DNA of 64,000 nt from HGM04593 sp045654645 (GCA_045654645.1 JAZONR010000023.1:5844-69843), one strand, 5' to 3'; counted from the stretch's first letter, positions 44,510 through 53,735 are shown. The notes: generated by a model from the letters alone, not told the origin. Numbers and translations are program-made.

Positions 44510-45355
44510 ATGAGAGCAAAAGGGATATTCTTAACTGCACTGCTGCTGTTGCCAATTGCAACCGTTGCACAAAAACGCATATATGAACCACAGGACAGCG
44601 CAAGGTGCGAACAGATACTGAGAGACTCACTGAGCAACAAATGCAGTATACTTTACATTGCGCACCTGTTCATAGGAGAAAAGTATGTTGCCGGCACGCT
44701 TGAACAGGGAAGCGAGGAGCCACTCACAGTGAGCTGTACGCGCCTCGACTGCACCACATTCATAGAACTTGTACTCGCCCTGCACATCACTGCAAATGAG
44801 GGAGATAGAAATTTCGACACACTGTGCCGCAACCTTGAAAGGGTGCGCTATCGTAACGGGAAGAACGGCGGATACGCCAGCCGCCTGCACTACATAAGCT
44901 GCTGGATTGCTGATAGTGCTAAAACGGGAATCATTGAAGAAGTAACTGCCGACATAGAGGGAGCAGAGAAGCAGTTGCTGCATCTCGATTATATGAGCAA
45001 GCACCCATCGGCCTACCCCATACTCGCTGAAAACCCATCCTTAATAAAAGAGATTGAGTTTTTAGAGGAACCGTTCCGCAACGCCGAGGCCCATTATATT
45101 CCCAAAAGAAAGCTCAAGCGCAATGGTGCAGAAGGCATTAAAGAGGGCGACATAATAGCTATTGTAACATCCATAGAGGGGCTTGATGTTGCGCACGTTG
45201 GGTTTGCACACTATAACAACGGTGCGCTGTGCCTGTTGCACGCCTCAAGCGAAAAGGGAGAGGTTATTTTGGATACCCGCCCGCTGTGCGACTACCTGAA
45301 TGAGAGAAAGAGACACATTGGGATAAGGGTTTTCAGGCCAACAACACCCCCATAA
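44510..45355 (+). CDS. DUF1460 (NlpC/P60-like) secreted amidase candidate
   Basis: 281-aa exported protein. The start at 44510 (MRAKGIFLTALLLLPIATVAQ) gives a clean signal peptide; ATG 44489 would add seven residues. DUF1460 has a papain-like fold related to cell-wall amidases. The probable nucleophile is Cys in RLDCTTFIE; histidine candidates are in VAHVGFAH, with the polar residue following in LLHASSEKGEV. A likely role is peptidoglycan fragment hydrolysis in the periplasm or at the surface. The stop lies within the first bases of the 45354-45398 palindrome. Confidence 0.82.
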   Translation: MRAKGIFLTALLLLPIATVAQKRIYEPQDSARCEQILRDSLSNKCSILYIAHLFIGEKYVAGTLEQGSEEPLTVSCTRLDCTTFIELVLALHITANEGDRNFDTLCRNLERVRYRNGKNGGYASRLHYISCWIADSAKTGIIEEVTADIEGAEKQLLHLDYMSKHPSAYPILAENPSLIKEIEFLEEPFRNAEAHYIPKRKLKRNGAEGIKEGDIIAIVTSIEGLDVAHVGFAHYNNGALCLLHASSEKGEVILDTRPLCDYLNERKRHIGIRVFRPTTPP

Positions 45356-45398
45356 ATGATGGAAAGTGATGCCGAATCGGCATCACTTTCCATCATTT
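45354..45398. terminator. 22-bp two-way palindrome overlapping two stop codons
   Basis: Perfect 22-bp arms (45354-45375 and 45377-45398) around one base. The palindrome begins inside the TAA of the DUF1460 gene (45353-45355) and covers the stop (45383-45385) and last codons of the acyltransferase gene on the other strand. Confidence 0.85.
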
Positions 45399-46327
45399 AA
45401 GAGCTTGGCGCGCTTCTCGGCAAGCCTTCTCTCACGTCTCTCAAAGGCCTCACGGGTACGTTTCCAACGGTTGTGAGTCCACAGCCACAATTCCGGAGTC
45501 TTGCGTATCTGCTCTTCGAGTATTCTGTAATAGAGGTTAGTGGGCTCAAATTCGGGCATTTTAGAGGCATCCTCGGCAAATAGCTCGAAATGCGCAGTGT
45601 AGTAGCCACGCTTCACACGCTCCATTCTCACAAAGAAGAGCGACGCCCCTGTGCGCTGCGCTATCTTCTCTGTTCCTGTAAAAACAGGCGTGTCGCGGTG
45701 AAGGAAATCAACCCAATGCTTGATAGATTGCCAAGTGGGCACCTGGTCGGCTATGAAGCCTATCACATATTTCTTGTTCTCCTTGGTTACCTGAAGAATT
45801 CGGCGTAAGGTATTTGCCATTGTTATAGATTCTGCACCATACTGGTCGCGCATCTTCTTCATAAGACGGTCGAAATAGCTATTCTCAAGAGGATGATAGA
45901 TGTCGCCCACCACCACATTCTCATCGTTGAAATAGAGCGAGAAGGATGTTACGTATTCCCAATTGAAGAAATGTCCCATATAGCAGACACAAGAGTGTCC
46001 CTGTGCAAGCATCCTGTTGATGTCATCAATGCCGGTGATAACCATTCTGCGACGCACCTCTTTCTCACTCATACCATAGTACTTCACAGTCTCCACAAAG
46101 TAGTCGCAAAGAGAGGAATAGAATTTTCTCTCTATTTTCTTTATCTCGTTCAAATCTTTTTCAGGAAACGAGCCAACAAGATTCTTGCGCACCACCTCTC
46201 GACGATAGCGCAACACATAGTAAACGAAATAGTATAGAATATCCGAAAAAAGATACAGCACACAAAAAGGCAATTTGTTGAGCACAAAGAGCACTGCAAC
46301 AGATATATAGTAGAGAACTGCTTTCAT
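45383..46327 (-). CDS. LpxL/HtrB-family lipid A acyltransferase
   Basis: 314-aa membrane-associated acyltransferase. The start at 46327 (MKAVLYYISVAVLFVLNKLP) places the N-terminal anchor correctly; the frame extends upstream without conservation. The catalytic HX4E is GHFFNWE (His119, Glu124). Positively charged VRKNL and the C-terminal LWTHNRWKR are typical. It should add a secondary acyl chain to lipid A; an aminolipid acyltransferase is the alternative in Bacteroidota. The basic tail (RRLAEKRAKLLNDGK) is encoded partly by the terminator palindrome. Confidence 0.87.
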   Translation of the reverse strand: MKAVLYYISVAVLFVLNKLPFCVLYLFSDILYYFVYYVLRYRREVVRKNLVGSFPEKDLNEIKKIERKFYSSLCDYFVETVKYYGMSEKEVRRRMVITGIDDINRMLAQGHSCVCYMGHFFNWEYVTSFSLYFNDENVVVGDIYHPLENSYFDRLMKKMRDQYGAESITMANTLRRILQVTKENKKYVIGFIADQVPTWQSIKHWVDFLHRDTPVFTGTEKIAQRTGASLFFVRMERVKRGYYTAHFELFAEDASKMPEFEPTNLYYRILEEQIRKTPELWLWTHNRWKRTREAFERRERRLAEKRAKLLNDGK

Positions 46328-46399
46328 AAAAAATCCTTTATTTTTACAAAAATACATATATTTTTTAATAAACAGCCACCTTAACACCGCTTTTAACAC

Positions 46400-46433
46400 A
46401 GCACCCCGCTATGGCGCGCCATAGCGGGGTGCT
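46400..46433 (-). terminator. Loopless palindrome behind the OmpA-family gene
   Basis: 34-bp perfect palindrome (17-bp arms, centre GGCGCGCC) 23 bp past the stop of the OmpA-like gene. Confidence 0.7.
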
Positions 46434-46456
46434 TGTAAATTGTCATGCCCAGAATA

Positions 46457-47173
46457 TTACTCCTCGAGTGTACCGTTATTGGCAGCCTCAATCATCTCTG
46501 AGCTTGCATACATATAAATCTCCACACGACGATTCTGTGCACGGCCCTCGGCTGTCTCATTGTCGGCAACAGGCGATTTTGAGCCCATACCCTCAACACT
46601 CTTTATCTGCTTCTCGGCAACACCGTTTTCAAGCAGATACTCATACACTGCATTCGCACGGTTCACAGAAAGAGGGTCATTAATCTCATCGCTGCCTGTT
46701 GAGTCGGTGTGGCCATAGATGGCAACGTCGGCATCGTTATAATCCTTGAGCACCGCAGCAAAGTCTACAAGGTTTTTCTTGGCCTCTTTGCTTAGAGAGT
46801 ACTTGTTTGTTGCAAAAAGCACACCCGAGTCAAAGGTAACCTTCACCGCTGTGAGGTTATTGGTATCGGTAACAGTCTCCACAGTAGCATTTGCAACCTG
46901 GGCTGCAGCCTCGGCAGCCTTATCCATTCTGTGGCCGATGAGCACTCCGGTACCTGCGCCAACAGCTGTACCAACAGCTGTACCAATGATAGCACCCTTA
47001 CCTGTGTTGCCTGTCAATTTTCCCACAAGAGCACCAATGGCTGCACCACCGGCAGCGCCACTGGCTGCACCGATAACACCACCCTTGGCCAAGTTATTCC
47101 AACTGGCGCAGCCGGTGAGAAGAACAGCTGCACACATTATCACACAAACAGTTTTTGTAAAACCAATTTTCAT
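46457..47173 (-). CDS. OmpA-family lipoprotein with glycine zipper
   Basis: 238-aa outer-membrane lipoprotein. The lipobox LLTGC places the lipidated cysteine at residue 22. Residues 31-83 are a glycine-zipper stretch (GGVIGAASGAAGGAAIG...), and residues 110-228 an OmpA C-terminal peptidoglycan-binding domain with GHTDSTGSDEIN and LSVNRANAVYEYL, ending NRRVEIYM. This is the YiaD/Pal-like arrangement that ties outer membrane to cell wall. Monocistronic and divergent from proS. Confidence 0.9.
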   Translation of the reverse strand: MKIGFTKTVCVIMCAAVLLTGCASWNNLAKGGVIGAASGAAGGAAIGALVGKLTGNTGKGAIIGTAVGTAVGAGTGVLIGHRMDKAAEAAAQVANATVETVTDTNNLTAVKVTFDSGVLFATNKYSLSKEAKKNLVDFAAVLKDYNDADVAIYGHTDSTGSDEINDPLSVNRANAVYEYLLENGVAEKQIKSVEGMGSKSPVADNETAEGRAQNRRVEIYMYASSEMIEAANNGTLEE

Positions 47174-47297
47174 AGAATAAGATATTAGTCAAAAAATTTC
47201 CGCAAATTTAATCAAAATTCCTGTTTCACACAAGCACCACCCCCTATTTGAAGTTCAAGACAAAAATAATAAAAGCGACATCCCTTATTATTGCGTT

Positions 47298-47313
47298 TAT
47301 TTTTGTATTTTTG
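47298..47313 (+). promoter_or_regulatory. Tandem -7 boxes upstream of proS
   Basis: Two adjoining TATTTTTG boxes (47298-47305 and 47306-47313), each matching TAnnTTTG; a clear -33 partner is missing. The ATG follows about 39 bp later. Confidence 0.4.
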
Positions 47314-47351
47314 CAGTTAATAAAAGATGTACAATAAAATTCATATACAAT

Positions 47352-48830
47352 ATGGCCGAATTGAAAGAACTTACAAAGCGCAGTGAAAGCTATTCACAGT
47401 GGTACAACGACCTGGTTATCAAGGCAGACCTTGCCGAGCAGTCTCCCGTGAGAGGATGTATGGTAATCAAGCCCTATGGCTATGCCATTTGGGAGAAAAT
47501 ACAGCGCACCCTCGATGATATGTTCAAGGAGACAGGGCACGTGAATGCCTATTTCCCAATGCTCATCCCAAAATCATACCTTAGCCGCGAGGCCGAGCAC
47601 GTTGAGGGATTTGCCAAGGAGTGTGCAGTGGTTACACACTACCGCCTGAAGAATGCCGAAGACGGCAGCGGCGTGGTTGTGGACCCGGCTGCAAGGCTCG
47701 AGGAGGAGATGATTATACGCCCCACATCAGAGACAATCATCTGGAGCACATACAAGAATTGGATACAATCCTACCGCGACCTGCCCATTATGGTAAACCA
47801 GTGGGCAAACGTTATGCGTTGGGAGATGCGCACACGCCTGTTCCTGCGCACAGCAGAGTTCTTGTGGCAGGAGGGCCACACAGCACACGCTACACGCGAG
47901 GAGGCCGAGAAGGAGGCACAGACAATGCTCCACGTATACAACGACTTTGCCAACAACTATATGGCACTGCCCGTAGTTATGGGTGTGAAGAGCGCCAACG
48001 AGCGTTTCGCCGGCGCACTCGACACATACACAATCGAAGGCCTTATGCAGGATGGAAAGGCTTTGCAGTGTGGAACATCGCACTTCCTTGGCCAGAACTT
48101 TGCCAAGGCATTCAACGTGCAGTTCGTTGATAAGAACAACAACCTTGAGTATGTGTGGGCTACCTCTTGGGGCGTATCTACCCGCCTTATGGGAGCACTC
48201 ATTATGACTCATTCGGATGACAACGGCCTTGTGCTGCCCCCTGCACTTGCCCCCATTCAGGTTGTAATTGTCCCCATCTACAAGAACGAGGAGCAGCTTG
48301 CCAAGATAAGAGAGACCATTGACCCGCTGTGCGCCCAACTGAAGAAACTGGGTATCACAGTGAAGTTTGATGATGCCGACAACAAGCGTCCCGGCTTCAA
48401 GTTTGCCGAATATGAGCTCAAGGGTGTACCCGTGCGCCTTGTGCTTGGAGCACGCGACATCGAGAATGGCACCATTGAGGTTATGCGCCGCGACACACTG
48501 CAGAAGGAGACACGCCCCATTGAGGGTATTGCAGCCTATGTTCAGGAGTTGCTCGATGAGATACAGAAGAACCTCCACGCCAAGGCTCTTGCAATGCGCG
48601 AGGAGAACACACGCACAGTTGATACATACGAGGAGTTCAAGACCGAGATTGAGAAGGGTGGTTTCATACTTGCACACTGGGACGGCACACCCGAGACCGA
48701 GGAGCAGATAAAGAACGACACCAAGGCAACAATCCGCTGTATCCCCTTGGGTTGGGACGAGACTCCAGGCACCTGTATGGTTACAGGCAAGCCCTCGGCA
48801 CGCCGCGTACTCTTTGCAAGAGCATATTGA
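47352..48830 (+). CDS. proS: Prolyl-tRNA synthetase, short archaeal/eukaryal-like type
   Basis: 492-aa class II synthetase charging tRNA-Pro. It lacks the bacterial INS editing domain and has the C-terminal zinc-domain-like extension of the ProS type 3 group, as usual in Bacteroides. Motif 2 lies in NVMRWEMRTRLFLRTAEFLWQEGHTAHAT, motif 3 in GVSTRLMGALIM; TSETIIW contributes to ATP/proline binding, and the tail ends with the conserved tyrosine (FARAY). A 20-bp palindrome terminates it next to the tRNA gene. Confidence 0.96.
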   Translation: MAELKELTKRSESYSQWYNDLVIKADLAEQSPVRGCMVIKPYGYAIWEKIQRTLDDMFKETGHVNAYFPMLIPKSYLSREAEHVEGFAKECAVVTHYRLKNAEDGSGVVVDPAARLEEEMIIRPTSETIIWSTYKNWIQSYRDLPIMVNQWANVMRWEMRTRLFLRTAEFLWQEGHTAHATREEAEKEAQTMLHVYNDFANNYMALPVVMGVKSANERFAGALDTYTIEGLMQDGKALQCGTSHFLGQNFAKAFNVQFVDKNNNLEYVWATSWGVSTRLMGALIMTHSDDNGLVLPPALAPIQVVIVPIYKNEEQLAKIRETIDPLCAQLKKLGITVKFDDADNKRPGFKFAEYELKGVPVRLVLGARDIENGTIEVMRRDTLQKETRPIEGIAAYVQELLDEIQKNLHAKALAMREENTRTVDTYEEFKTEIEKGGFILAHWDGTPETEEQIKNDTKATIRCIPLGWDETPGTCMVTGKPSARRVLFARAY

Positions 48831-48868
48831 TACAAGGAACAAAGACGGCGCTCGCCGCGTATATCAAC

Positions 48869-48909
48869 AAATAAATCAGAGGATTGCGACGCAATCCTCT
48901 GATTTATTT
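48869..48909. terminator. Two-way terminator shared by proS and tRNA-Arg
   Basis: Perfect 20-bp arms (48869-48888 and 48890-48909) around one base. The right edge is 6 bp from the tRNA 3' end. Confidence 0.85.
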
Positions 48910-48915
48910 TACCGG

Positions 48916-48989
48916 TGACCCCGGTGGGATTCAAACCCACGACCTTCAGAACCGGAATCTGACGCTCTATTCAGCTAAGCTACGGAGCC
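48916..48989 (-). tRNA. tRNA-Arg (anticodon CCG)
   Basis: 74-nt cloverleaf on the minus strand. The acceptor stem GGCTCCG pairs with CGGGGTC (two G-U pairs); D-arm AGCTTAGCTGAATAGAGC; anticodon stem TCAGA/TCTGA around TTCCGGT gives CCG, reading CGG codons; T-loop GGTTTGAATCCC arm present; discriminator A. CCA is not encoded in full. Confidence 0.95.
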
Positions 48990-49013
48990 TGAGTACATTT
49001 TTAAATACAAGCG

Positions 49014-49044
49014 CGAAGATACAAATAAAATGCCAAGAAACAAC
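49014..49044 (-). promoter_or_regulatory. Promoter of tRNA-Arg
   Basis: Minus strand GTTG (49044-49041), 19-bp spacer, TATCTTCG (49021-49014), 24 bp before the mature 5' end. Confidence 0.55.
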
Positions 49045-49112
49045 TGCTCAAATGCCAAAAACAAAATAAAAAAAAGAAAAAGAGCAGACAAGCCAAAATT
49101 AACGCACCATAA

Positions 49113-49144
49113 TTGGCAGTTTTAATATAAAAACAATATCTTTG
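49113..49144 (+). promoter_or_regulatory. Promoter of asnA-ung
   Basis: TTGG (49113-49116), 20-bp spacer, TATCTTTG (49137-49144). The leader of about 85 nt is A/C-rich and unstructured. Confidence 0.6.
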
Positions 49145-49233
49145 CGCAACACAAGCAAGCAACAACCACAAAACAACAATAAAATAACAATAAAAACAGA
49201 CAAATCGGCAACAATTTGTCAAAACTGAAAGGT

Positions 49234-50271
49234 ATGAAACTCTACAAACTACCACAAGAATACACACCACTGCTCGACCTGAAGCAGACCGAACTGGCCA
49301 TTAAACAGATAAAAGAGACATTCCAGCAGAATCTCTCTTCTTCATTGCGCCTGCGCCGTGTAACAGCGCCCCTTTTCGTGCTTCAAGGACGCGGACTCAA
49401 CGACGACCTCAACGGCTACGAGAATGCCGTAAGCTTCCCCATTCAGGATATGGGCGGTGCTGTGGCCGAGGTGGTACACTCGCTGGCAAAATGGAAACGT
49501 GTAACACTGGCCGACTATAGCATAGCGCAAGGCTATGGAATATATACCGATATGAACGCCATACGCGCACACGAAGAGCTGGACAACCTGCACTCGCTCT
49601 ACGTGGACCAGTGGGACTGGGAACGAGTAATAAGCAAGGAAGAGCGCTCTATTACATTCCTGCGTCGTATAGTAAATGATATCTATTCTGCCATATTGCA
49701 CACAGAGTTTGCACTTAGCGAAAGCTATCCACAGCTTAGGCCATCGCTACCCGGGAGACCCACATTCATACACAGCGAGGAACTTCGCCTGAAATACCCC
49801 ACCCTCACCCCAAAAGAGCGCGAGGAGGCCATCACCAAGGAGCACGGCGCAGTGTTCATCATTGGCATTGGCAACGAGCTTGGCGACGGCGAGCCGCACG
49901 ACAACCGTGCCCCGGACTACGACGACTACAGCACTCTCAACGAAGATGGTTTCTATGGCCTCAACGGCGACCTTATGATTTGGAGTGATGTTCTTGGAAA
50001 GGCTATGGAGCTCTCATCAATGGGCATACGCGTAGACAAGGAAGCACTGTTGCACCAACTGAAAAAATCGGGCAAAGAGGAGCGTAAAGAGCTCTACTTC
50101 CACAGCCGTATGCTCAATGACGAACTTCCCTTGAGCATTGGCGGCGGTATTGGACAGTCGCGTCTGTGTATGCTGCTCCTTAAAAAGGCACACATTGGCG
50201 AGATACAGTCAAGCATCTGGCCCCAGGAGATGCGCGAAGAGTGTAAGGCAATGAATATTCCTCTCATATAA
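49234..50271 (+). CDS. asnA: Aspartate--ammonia ligase (asparagine synthetase A)
   Basis: 345-aa class II-synthetase-like enzyme forming asparagine from aspartate, ammonia and ATP. The start at 49234 (MKLYKLPQEYTPLLDLKQTE) precedes the conserved N-terminus; a TTG at 49216 is not needed. Visible family segments are LRLRRVTAPLFV, FPIQDMGGAVAEVVHSLAKWKR, YVDQWDWERVI and the C-terminal SIGGGIGQSRLCMLLLKKAHIGEIQ. The ung gene follows after 11 bp, so the two probably form one message. Confidence 0.95.
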   Translation: MKLYKLPQEYTPLLDLKQTELAIKQIKETFQQNLSSSLRLRRVTAPLFVLQGRGLNDDLNGYENAVSFPIQDMGGAVAEVVHSLAKWKRVTLADYSIAQGYGIYTDMNAIRAHEELDNLHSLYVDQWDWERVISKEERSITFLRRIVNDIYSAILHTEFALSESYPQLRPSLPGRPTFIHSEELRLKYPTLTPKEREEAITKEHGAVFIIGIGNELGDGEPHDNRAPDYDDYSTLNEDGFYGLNGDLMIWSDVLGKAMELSSMGIRVDKEALLHQLKKSGKEERKELYFHSRMLNDELPLSIGGGIGQSRLCMLLLKKAHIGEIQSSIWPQEMREECKAMNIPLI

Positions 50272-50282
50272 ACAATAATGAT

Positions 50283-50948
50283 ATGGAGGTAAGGATTGAG
50301 GAGAGTTGGAAGCATATTCTTGCTTCTGAATTCAACAAGGAGTATTTCAAGCGTCTCACTGCATTTGTGAGAGAAGAGTATAGCGGCCCCACTCCGATAT
50401 ACCCGCCCGCAGGGCTCATATTCAACGCTTTCGACCACTGCCCATTTGACAAGGTGAAAGTTGTTATCCTTGGACAGGACCCCTATCACGGCATAGGGCA
50501 GGCAAACGGCCTCTGTTTCTCTGTGAACAAAGGAGTTCCCTTTCCGCCATCGCTGCTCAACATATTCAAAGAGATTGAAAGCGACCTGGGCACGCCAATT
50601 CCACAGGACGGAGACCTCACCCGTTGGAGCGACCAAGGAGTGTTGCTGCTCAACGCCACTCTGACCGTGCGCGCCTCACAGGCCGGTTCTCACCAGAAGA
50701 AAGGGTGGGAGGAGTTTACCGACGCTGCCATTCGCGAACTTGCATCGCGCCGCGAAGGGCTTGTATTCATCTTGTGGGGAAGCTATGCACAGAAGAAAGG
50801 CGCCTTCATCGACCGCAGCAGACACCTTGTGCTGACATCGCCACACCCATCCCCCTTATCGGCCTATCAGGGCTTCTTTGGCAACCACCACTTTAGCAAG
50901 GCCAACAGCTACCTCAAAGAGAAGGGATTGAAAGAGATTGTTTGGTAA
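50283..50948 (+). CDS. ung: Uracil-DNA glycosylase, family 1
   Basis: 221-aa repair enzyme removing uracil from DNA. The water-activating loop is GQDPYHG (64-70, Asp66), followed by FSVN for uracil binding, LLLNATLTV, and the minor-groove loop HPSPLSAYQGFFG. Second gene after asnA. Length and motif order are fully typical. Confidence 0.97.
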   Translation: MEVRIEESWKHILASEFNKEYFKRLTAFVREEYSGPTPIYPPAGLIFNAFDHCPFDKVKVVILGQDPYHGIGQANGLCFSVNKGVPFPPSLLNIFKEIESDLGTPIPQDGDLTRWSDQGVLLLNATLTVRASQAGSHQKKGWEEFTDAAIRELASRREGLVFILWGSYAQKKGAFIDRSRHLVLTSPHPSPLSAYQGFFGNHHFSKANSYLKEKGLKEIVW

Positions 50949-50961
50949 CCACACCTTATAA

Positions 50962-50995
50962 TATACAGCGGAACGGCTTGCCGTTCCGCTGTATA
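50962..50995. terminator. Two-way terminator between ung and lptD
   Basis: Perfect 15-bp stem (50962-50976 with 50981-50995), CTTG loop, 14-19 bp from each stop. Confidence 0.87.
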
Positions 50996-51014
50996 CTATT
51001 TATAAATGACTTCG

Positions 51015-53735
51015 CTAGTCATTATACCACTCAATATTCGAGCTACTGCTGCTACGCTTGTCTATTTTCAGCACATCGGCCAACATCTGCGATGTTGCAC
51101 GGAAACTGAAGTTGAATGAGGTGTAGGGCGACAGCACAATACCGCACGACATCTCAAAGCAGTGCAAGTCGCGGGAAATATTCATTGTTGTAGTTGTGAG
51201 TTTTTTATACTCGAAATTGTATCCCGAAGCAAAGTTTATGCGCCAGTTGTCGGAGATGCCTATGCTGCCCGAGAAGTTGAGGTTTTGTGTAAACTTATAG
51301 GGGTAGCGCATTTTGCTTATATCAATCTTGGCCGACCTATCCTCGGACATATTTATACCATAGGAAACAGAGAGGCTCCAAGGGAATTTGAAGGGCATAT
51401 ATCCATCGGAATCCACATCTGCCTTTTTACTCTTATCCTCGGTGTTACGGCGGCTCTTTCCCTTCTTGGCTTCCGGCTTTTGACCCTGCGCCGGCTTATC
51501 TTTGATATCGCCATCCTTTTCTTTGCCAAACTTGCCGGCTATCCACTCCTTTATTTTGGTATATGTCTGGTTGTTGAATGTGTAGGAGAGATTTTGGCTC
51601 ATACCCTGGAAACGGCCAAAGCGGCCATAGGACCACTCGGTCCTGTCGCCCACCACAACCTGTCCGCGGTCGTTGAATGTATAGGCATACGTGGCCCACG
51701 TTGCATTGAAGCTGAATGTATAGCTTTTTGTAAGCTTGAGCCTCAAGCGTGTGGAGAGGTTGCTCCAAGGCCTTGTTTTTGCAGCAAGGTTATAGGATAG
51801 CGACGCTCCAAGCTCATCAATAAGACTCACCTTTTTTAACGAGTCGGTCTTTGTGCGCCACTTCATCTCCAGATTGTTACTTATACTCAATGAGATGCTT
51901 CCCGTCTTGCCCTTGCCGGGAATTCCATAGAGCGAACCCTGATAGGGAGAATACTCTACCGTGCGCACCTCGCCATCCTCATCGGTGTAGACATAGGTAT
52001 CGTAATACTCATACCTCTCATCGCCAAAATCGGGAGCGTAGCTGAACGAAAGCGAGGGCTTGAAGACGTGGCGCACCGTGTGTATACGACTCTTCTTCAT
52101 AAAGCCCGCAGGCTTATAGAAACCATAGAGTGTGGTATTGGCCGACAGCGACATATTGTAGTTATAGACCCTGTGGAAGCCATTGATTGTGTCGCGCGCC
52201 ACACTGTTTGTGGCATAGTCCCACTGCTGATTGACCTTTTTGAAATACCAGCGCTCGGTATAATTGAAGCTTGGGGTTATGTTTATGTGGTCAAAGAGTT
52301 GGAACGTAGCACTTATGGGGATATTATGCTTTACACCGTTGTTCCAGTCGTTGAGGATATTGGACTGTAGTATGCGATCCTCCTTTGCAGTGATGCTGTT
52401 GCTCAACTGTCCGCTGTAGGAGAGTGAGATTTTCTCATACCAGCGCTCATCACCCTTGCGTTTTCTGCGCTTGAAAGGGTATTTCTTGGAGAGCGACACA
52501 TTGAGACTGGGCAGATTGAGCGAGAGGATAGAATCCCTCATATTCTGCGATATGTTCATAGACGTTGAGAGTGTGAGACCTATCGAGGGGAATGTGTGCG
52601 AGTAGCTCACACTCGATGTTCTCATACTTTGCGACCTGAGAGCCGGATTATAGAGGCTGTTGAGATTGGAACGCTCATAATTAGCTGTGGAGAAATTGAC
52701 GCTGGCCGAGAAGTTGCTGTTGGGGCGTGCCTTGGAATCCTGCCTATGGCTCCACATAATGCGAAAGTTCTTGCCGACAGCATAGTCGGGCAATCCCTTC
52801 TCACCTGTTTTTGTTACCAGATAGCTCATATCGAAACTGCCCGAGAACTTATACCTCTTGGCATAGGAAGATGCAGCGCCCACGCCCCACGAGCCCTTGG
52901 TGTAGATCTCTCCGGTGAGGCGAAGGTCAAACTTATCACTTATTGCGAAATAGTAGCCACCGTTGCGAAGATAGAAACCGCGCTCTGTTTCATCGCCATA
53001 GGTTGGCATTATGAAGCCCGACGAATAGCTGCTTGTAAAGGGGAAATAGCCAAACGGCAGCGCAAGCGGCAAGGGGACATCGGCCACAACAAGATAGAGC
53101 GGACCCGACACCACATCCTTCTTGGGGCGCACCTTGGCACGCGTGAGCTTCACATAGAAGTGAGGATGAGAAGCATCGCAAGTAGTGTACATACCATCTT
53201 GGGAGTAGAAGACATTTGTAGAATCTTTTTTCGCCTTTCCACCCATTATAAAGCCGTCGCCCTGCTGAGTGAACACGTTGCTTATGAAGCCTTTACGACT
53301 CTTGAAGTTGTAGCTTATCCTGTCCGACTCATAGGGGGTGCCGCCATCGACAAAGACCGGCAGACCGCTTATCACGCCAAGAGAATCGGCACTGCCCACT
53401 GCGTGCACCAGGCTGCTGTCCATATTCATTGATATGATATTGGCAGTGAGTTCAATCTTGTCATACTTGACCTTGCCGCTACCATAGAGATAGGCATTTC
53501 CGTTGGTAGACCACACCATAGAGTCGGTGCTTTCATAGTAGACGGGAGCATCAATGGCGTCTTTCTTGGGAGCCTTCACCGAGTCGGCCACAACCACCGA
53601 GTCGGCCGCAAGTGAATCGGCAGACAAGCTATGGACCGGCAAAAACGGCAATTGCAGTTCAGCGGCCGATGCCACGAATGGCAGGACCAACAGCAATAAC
53701 GCCATCAAGAAAGCCCTCATTATTCTATGCTCCAT
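51015..53735 (-). CDS. lptD: LPS-assembly protein LptD (OstA-like)
   Basis: 906-aa outer-membrane LPS translocon. The signal peptide is near residues 6-24 (MRAFLMALLLLVLPFVASA), so M6 (53720) may be the true start. Residues 70-220 form the periplasmic LptA-like beta-jellyroll (NAYLYGSGKVKYDKIELTA, YESDRISYNFKSRKGFI). The remainder is a large barrel with YFPFTSSYSSGFIMPTYGDE and a lysine-rich insertion (residues 745-785, KPAQGQKPEAKKGKSRR) in an extracellular or periplasmic loop. It pairs functionally with lptE at 23588-24115. A TAATTTTG box at 53761-53768 (minus) is 25 bp upstream. Confidence 0.9.
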   Translation of the reverse strand: MEHRIMRAFLMALLLLVLPFVASAAELQLPFLPVHSLSADSLAADSVVVADSVKAPKKDAIDAPVYYESTDSMVWSTNGNAYLYGSGKVKYDKIELTANIISMNMDSSLVHAVGSADSLGVISGLPVFVDGGTPYESDRISYNFKSRKGFISNVFTQQGDGFIMGGKAKKDSTNVFYSQDGMYTTCDASHPHFYVKLTRAKVRPKKDVVSGPLYLVVADVPLPLALPFGYFPFTSSYSSGFIMPTYGDETERGFYLRNGGYYFAISDKFDLRLTGEIYTKGSWGVGAASSYAKRYKFSGSFDMSYLVTKTGEKGLPDYAVGKNFRIMWSHRQDSKARPNSNFSASVNFSTANYERSNLNSLYNPALRSQSMRTSSVSYSHTFPSIGLTLSTSMNISQNMRDSILSLNLPSLNVSLSKKYPFKRRKRKGDERWYEKISLSYSGQLSNSITAKEDRILQSNILNDWNNGVKHNIPISATFQLFDHINITPSFNYTERWYFKKVNQQWDYATNSVARDTINGFHRVYNYNMSLSANTTLYGFYKPAGFMKKSRIHTVRHVFKPSLSFSYAPDFGDERYEYYDTYVYTDEDGEVRTVEYSPYQGSLYGIPGKGKTGSISLSISNNLEMKWRTKTDSLKKVSLIDELGASLSYNLAAKTRPWSNLSTRLRLKLTKSYTFSFNATWATYAYTFNDRGQVVVGDRTEWSYGRFGRFQGMSQNLSYTFNNQTYTKIKEWIAGKFGKEKDGDIKDKPAQGQKPEAKKGKSRRNTEDKSKKADVDSDGYMPFKFPWSLSVSYGINMSEDRSAKIDISKMRYPYKFTQNLNFSGSIGISDNWRINFASGYNFEYKKLTTTTMNISRDLHCFEMSCGIVLSPYTSFNFSFRATSQMLADVLKIDKRSSSSSNIEWYND

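Noticed and set aside
46540..47060. Repeat-like DNA in the OmpA-family gene
   Set aside because: Explained by the glycine-zipper protein repeat; no nucleotide-level tandem array.
47727..48842. 371-codon cysteine-rich open frame antisense to proS
   Set aside because: Shadow frame; proS is complete and the cysteine content reflects antisense of common codons.
49150..49233. Possible attenuator or leader peptide before asnA
   Set aside because: The leader is A/C-rich without stable hairpins or a run of Asn codons in an ORF.
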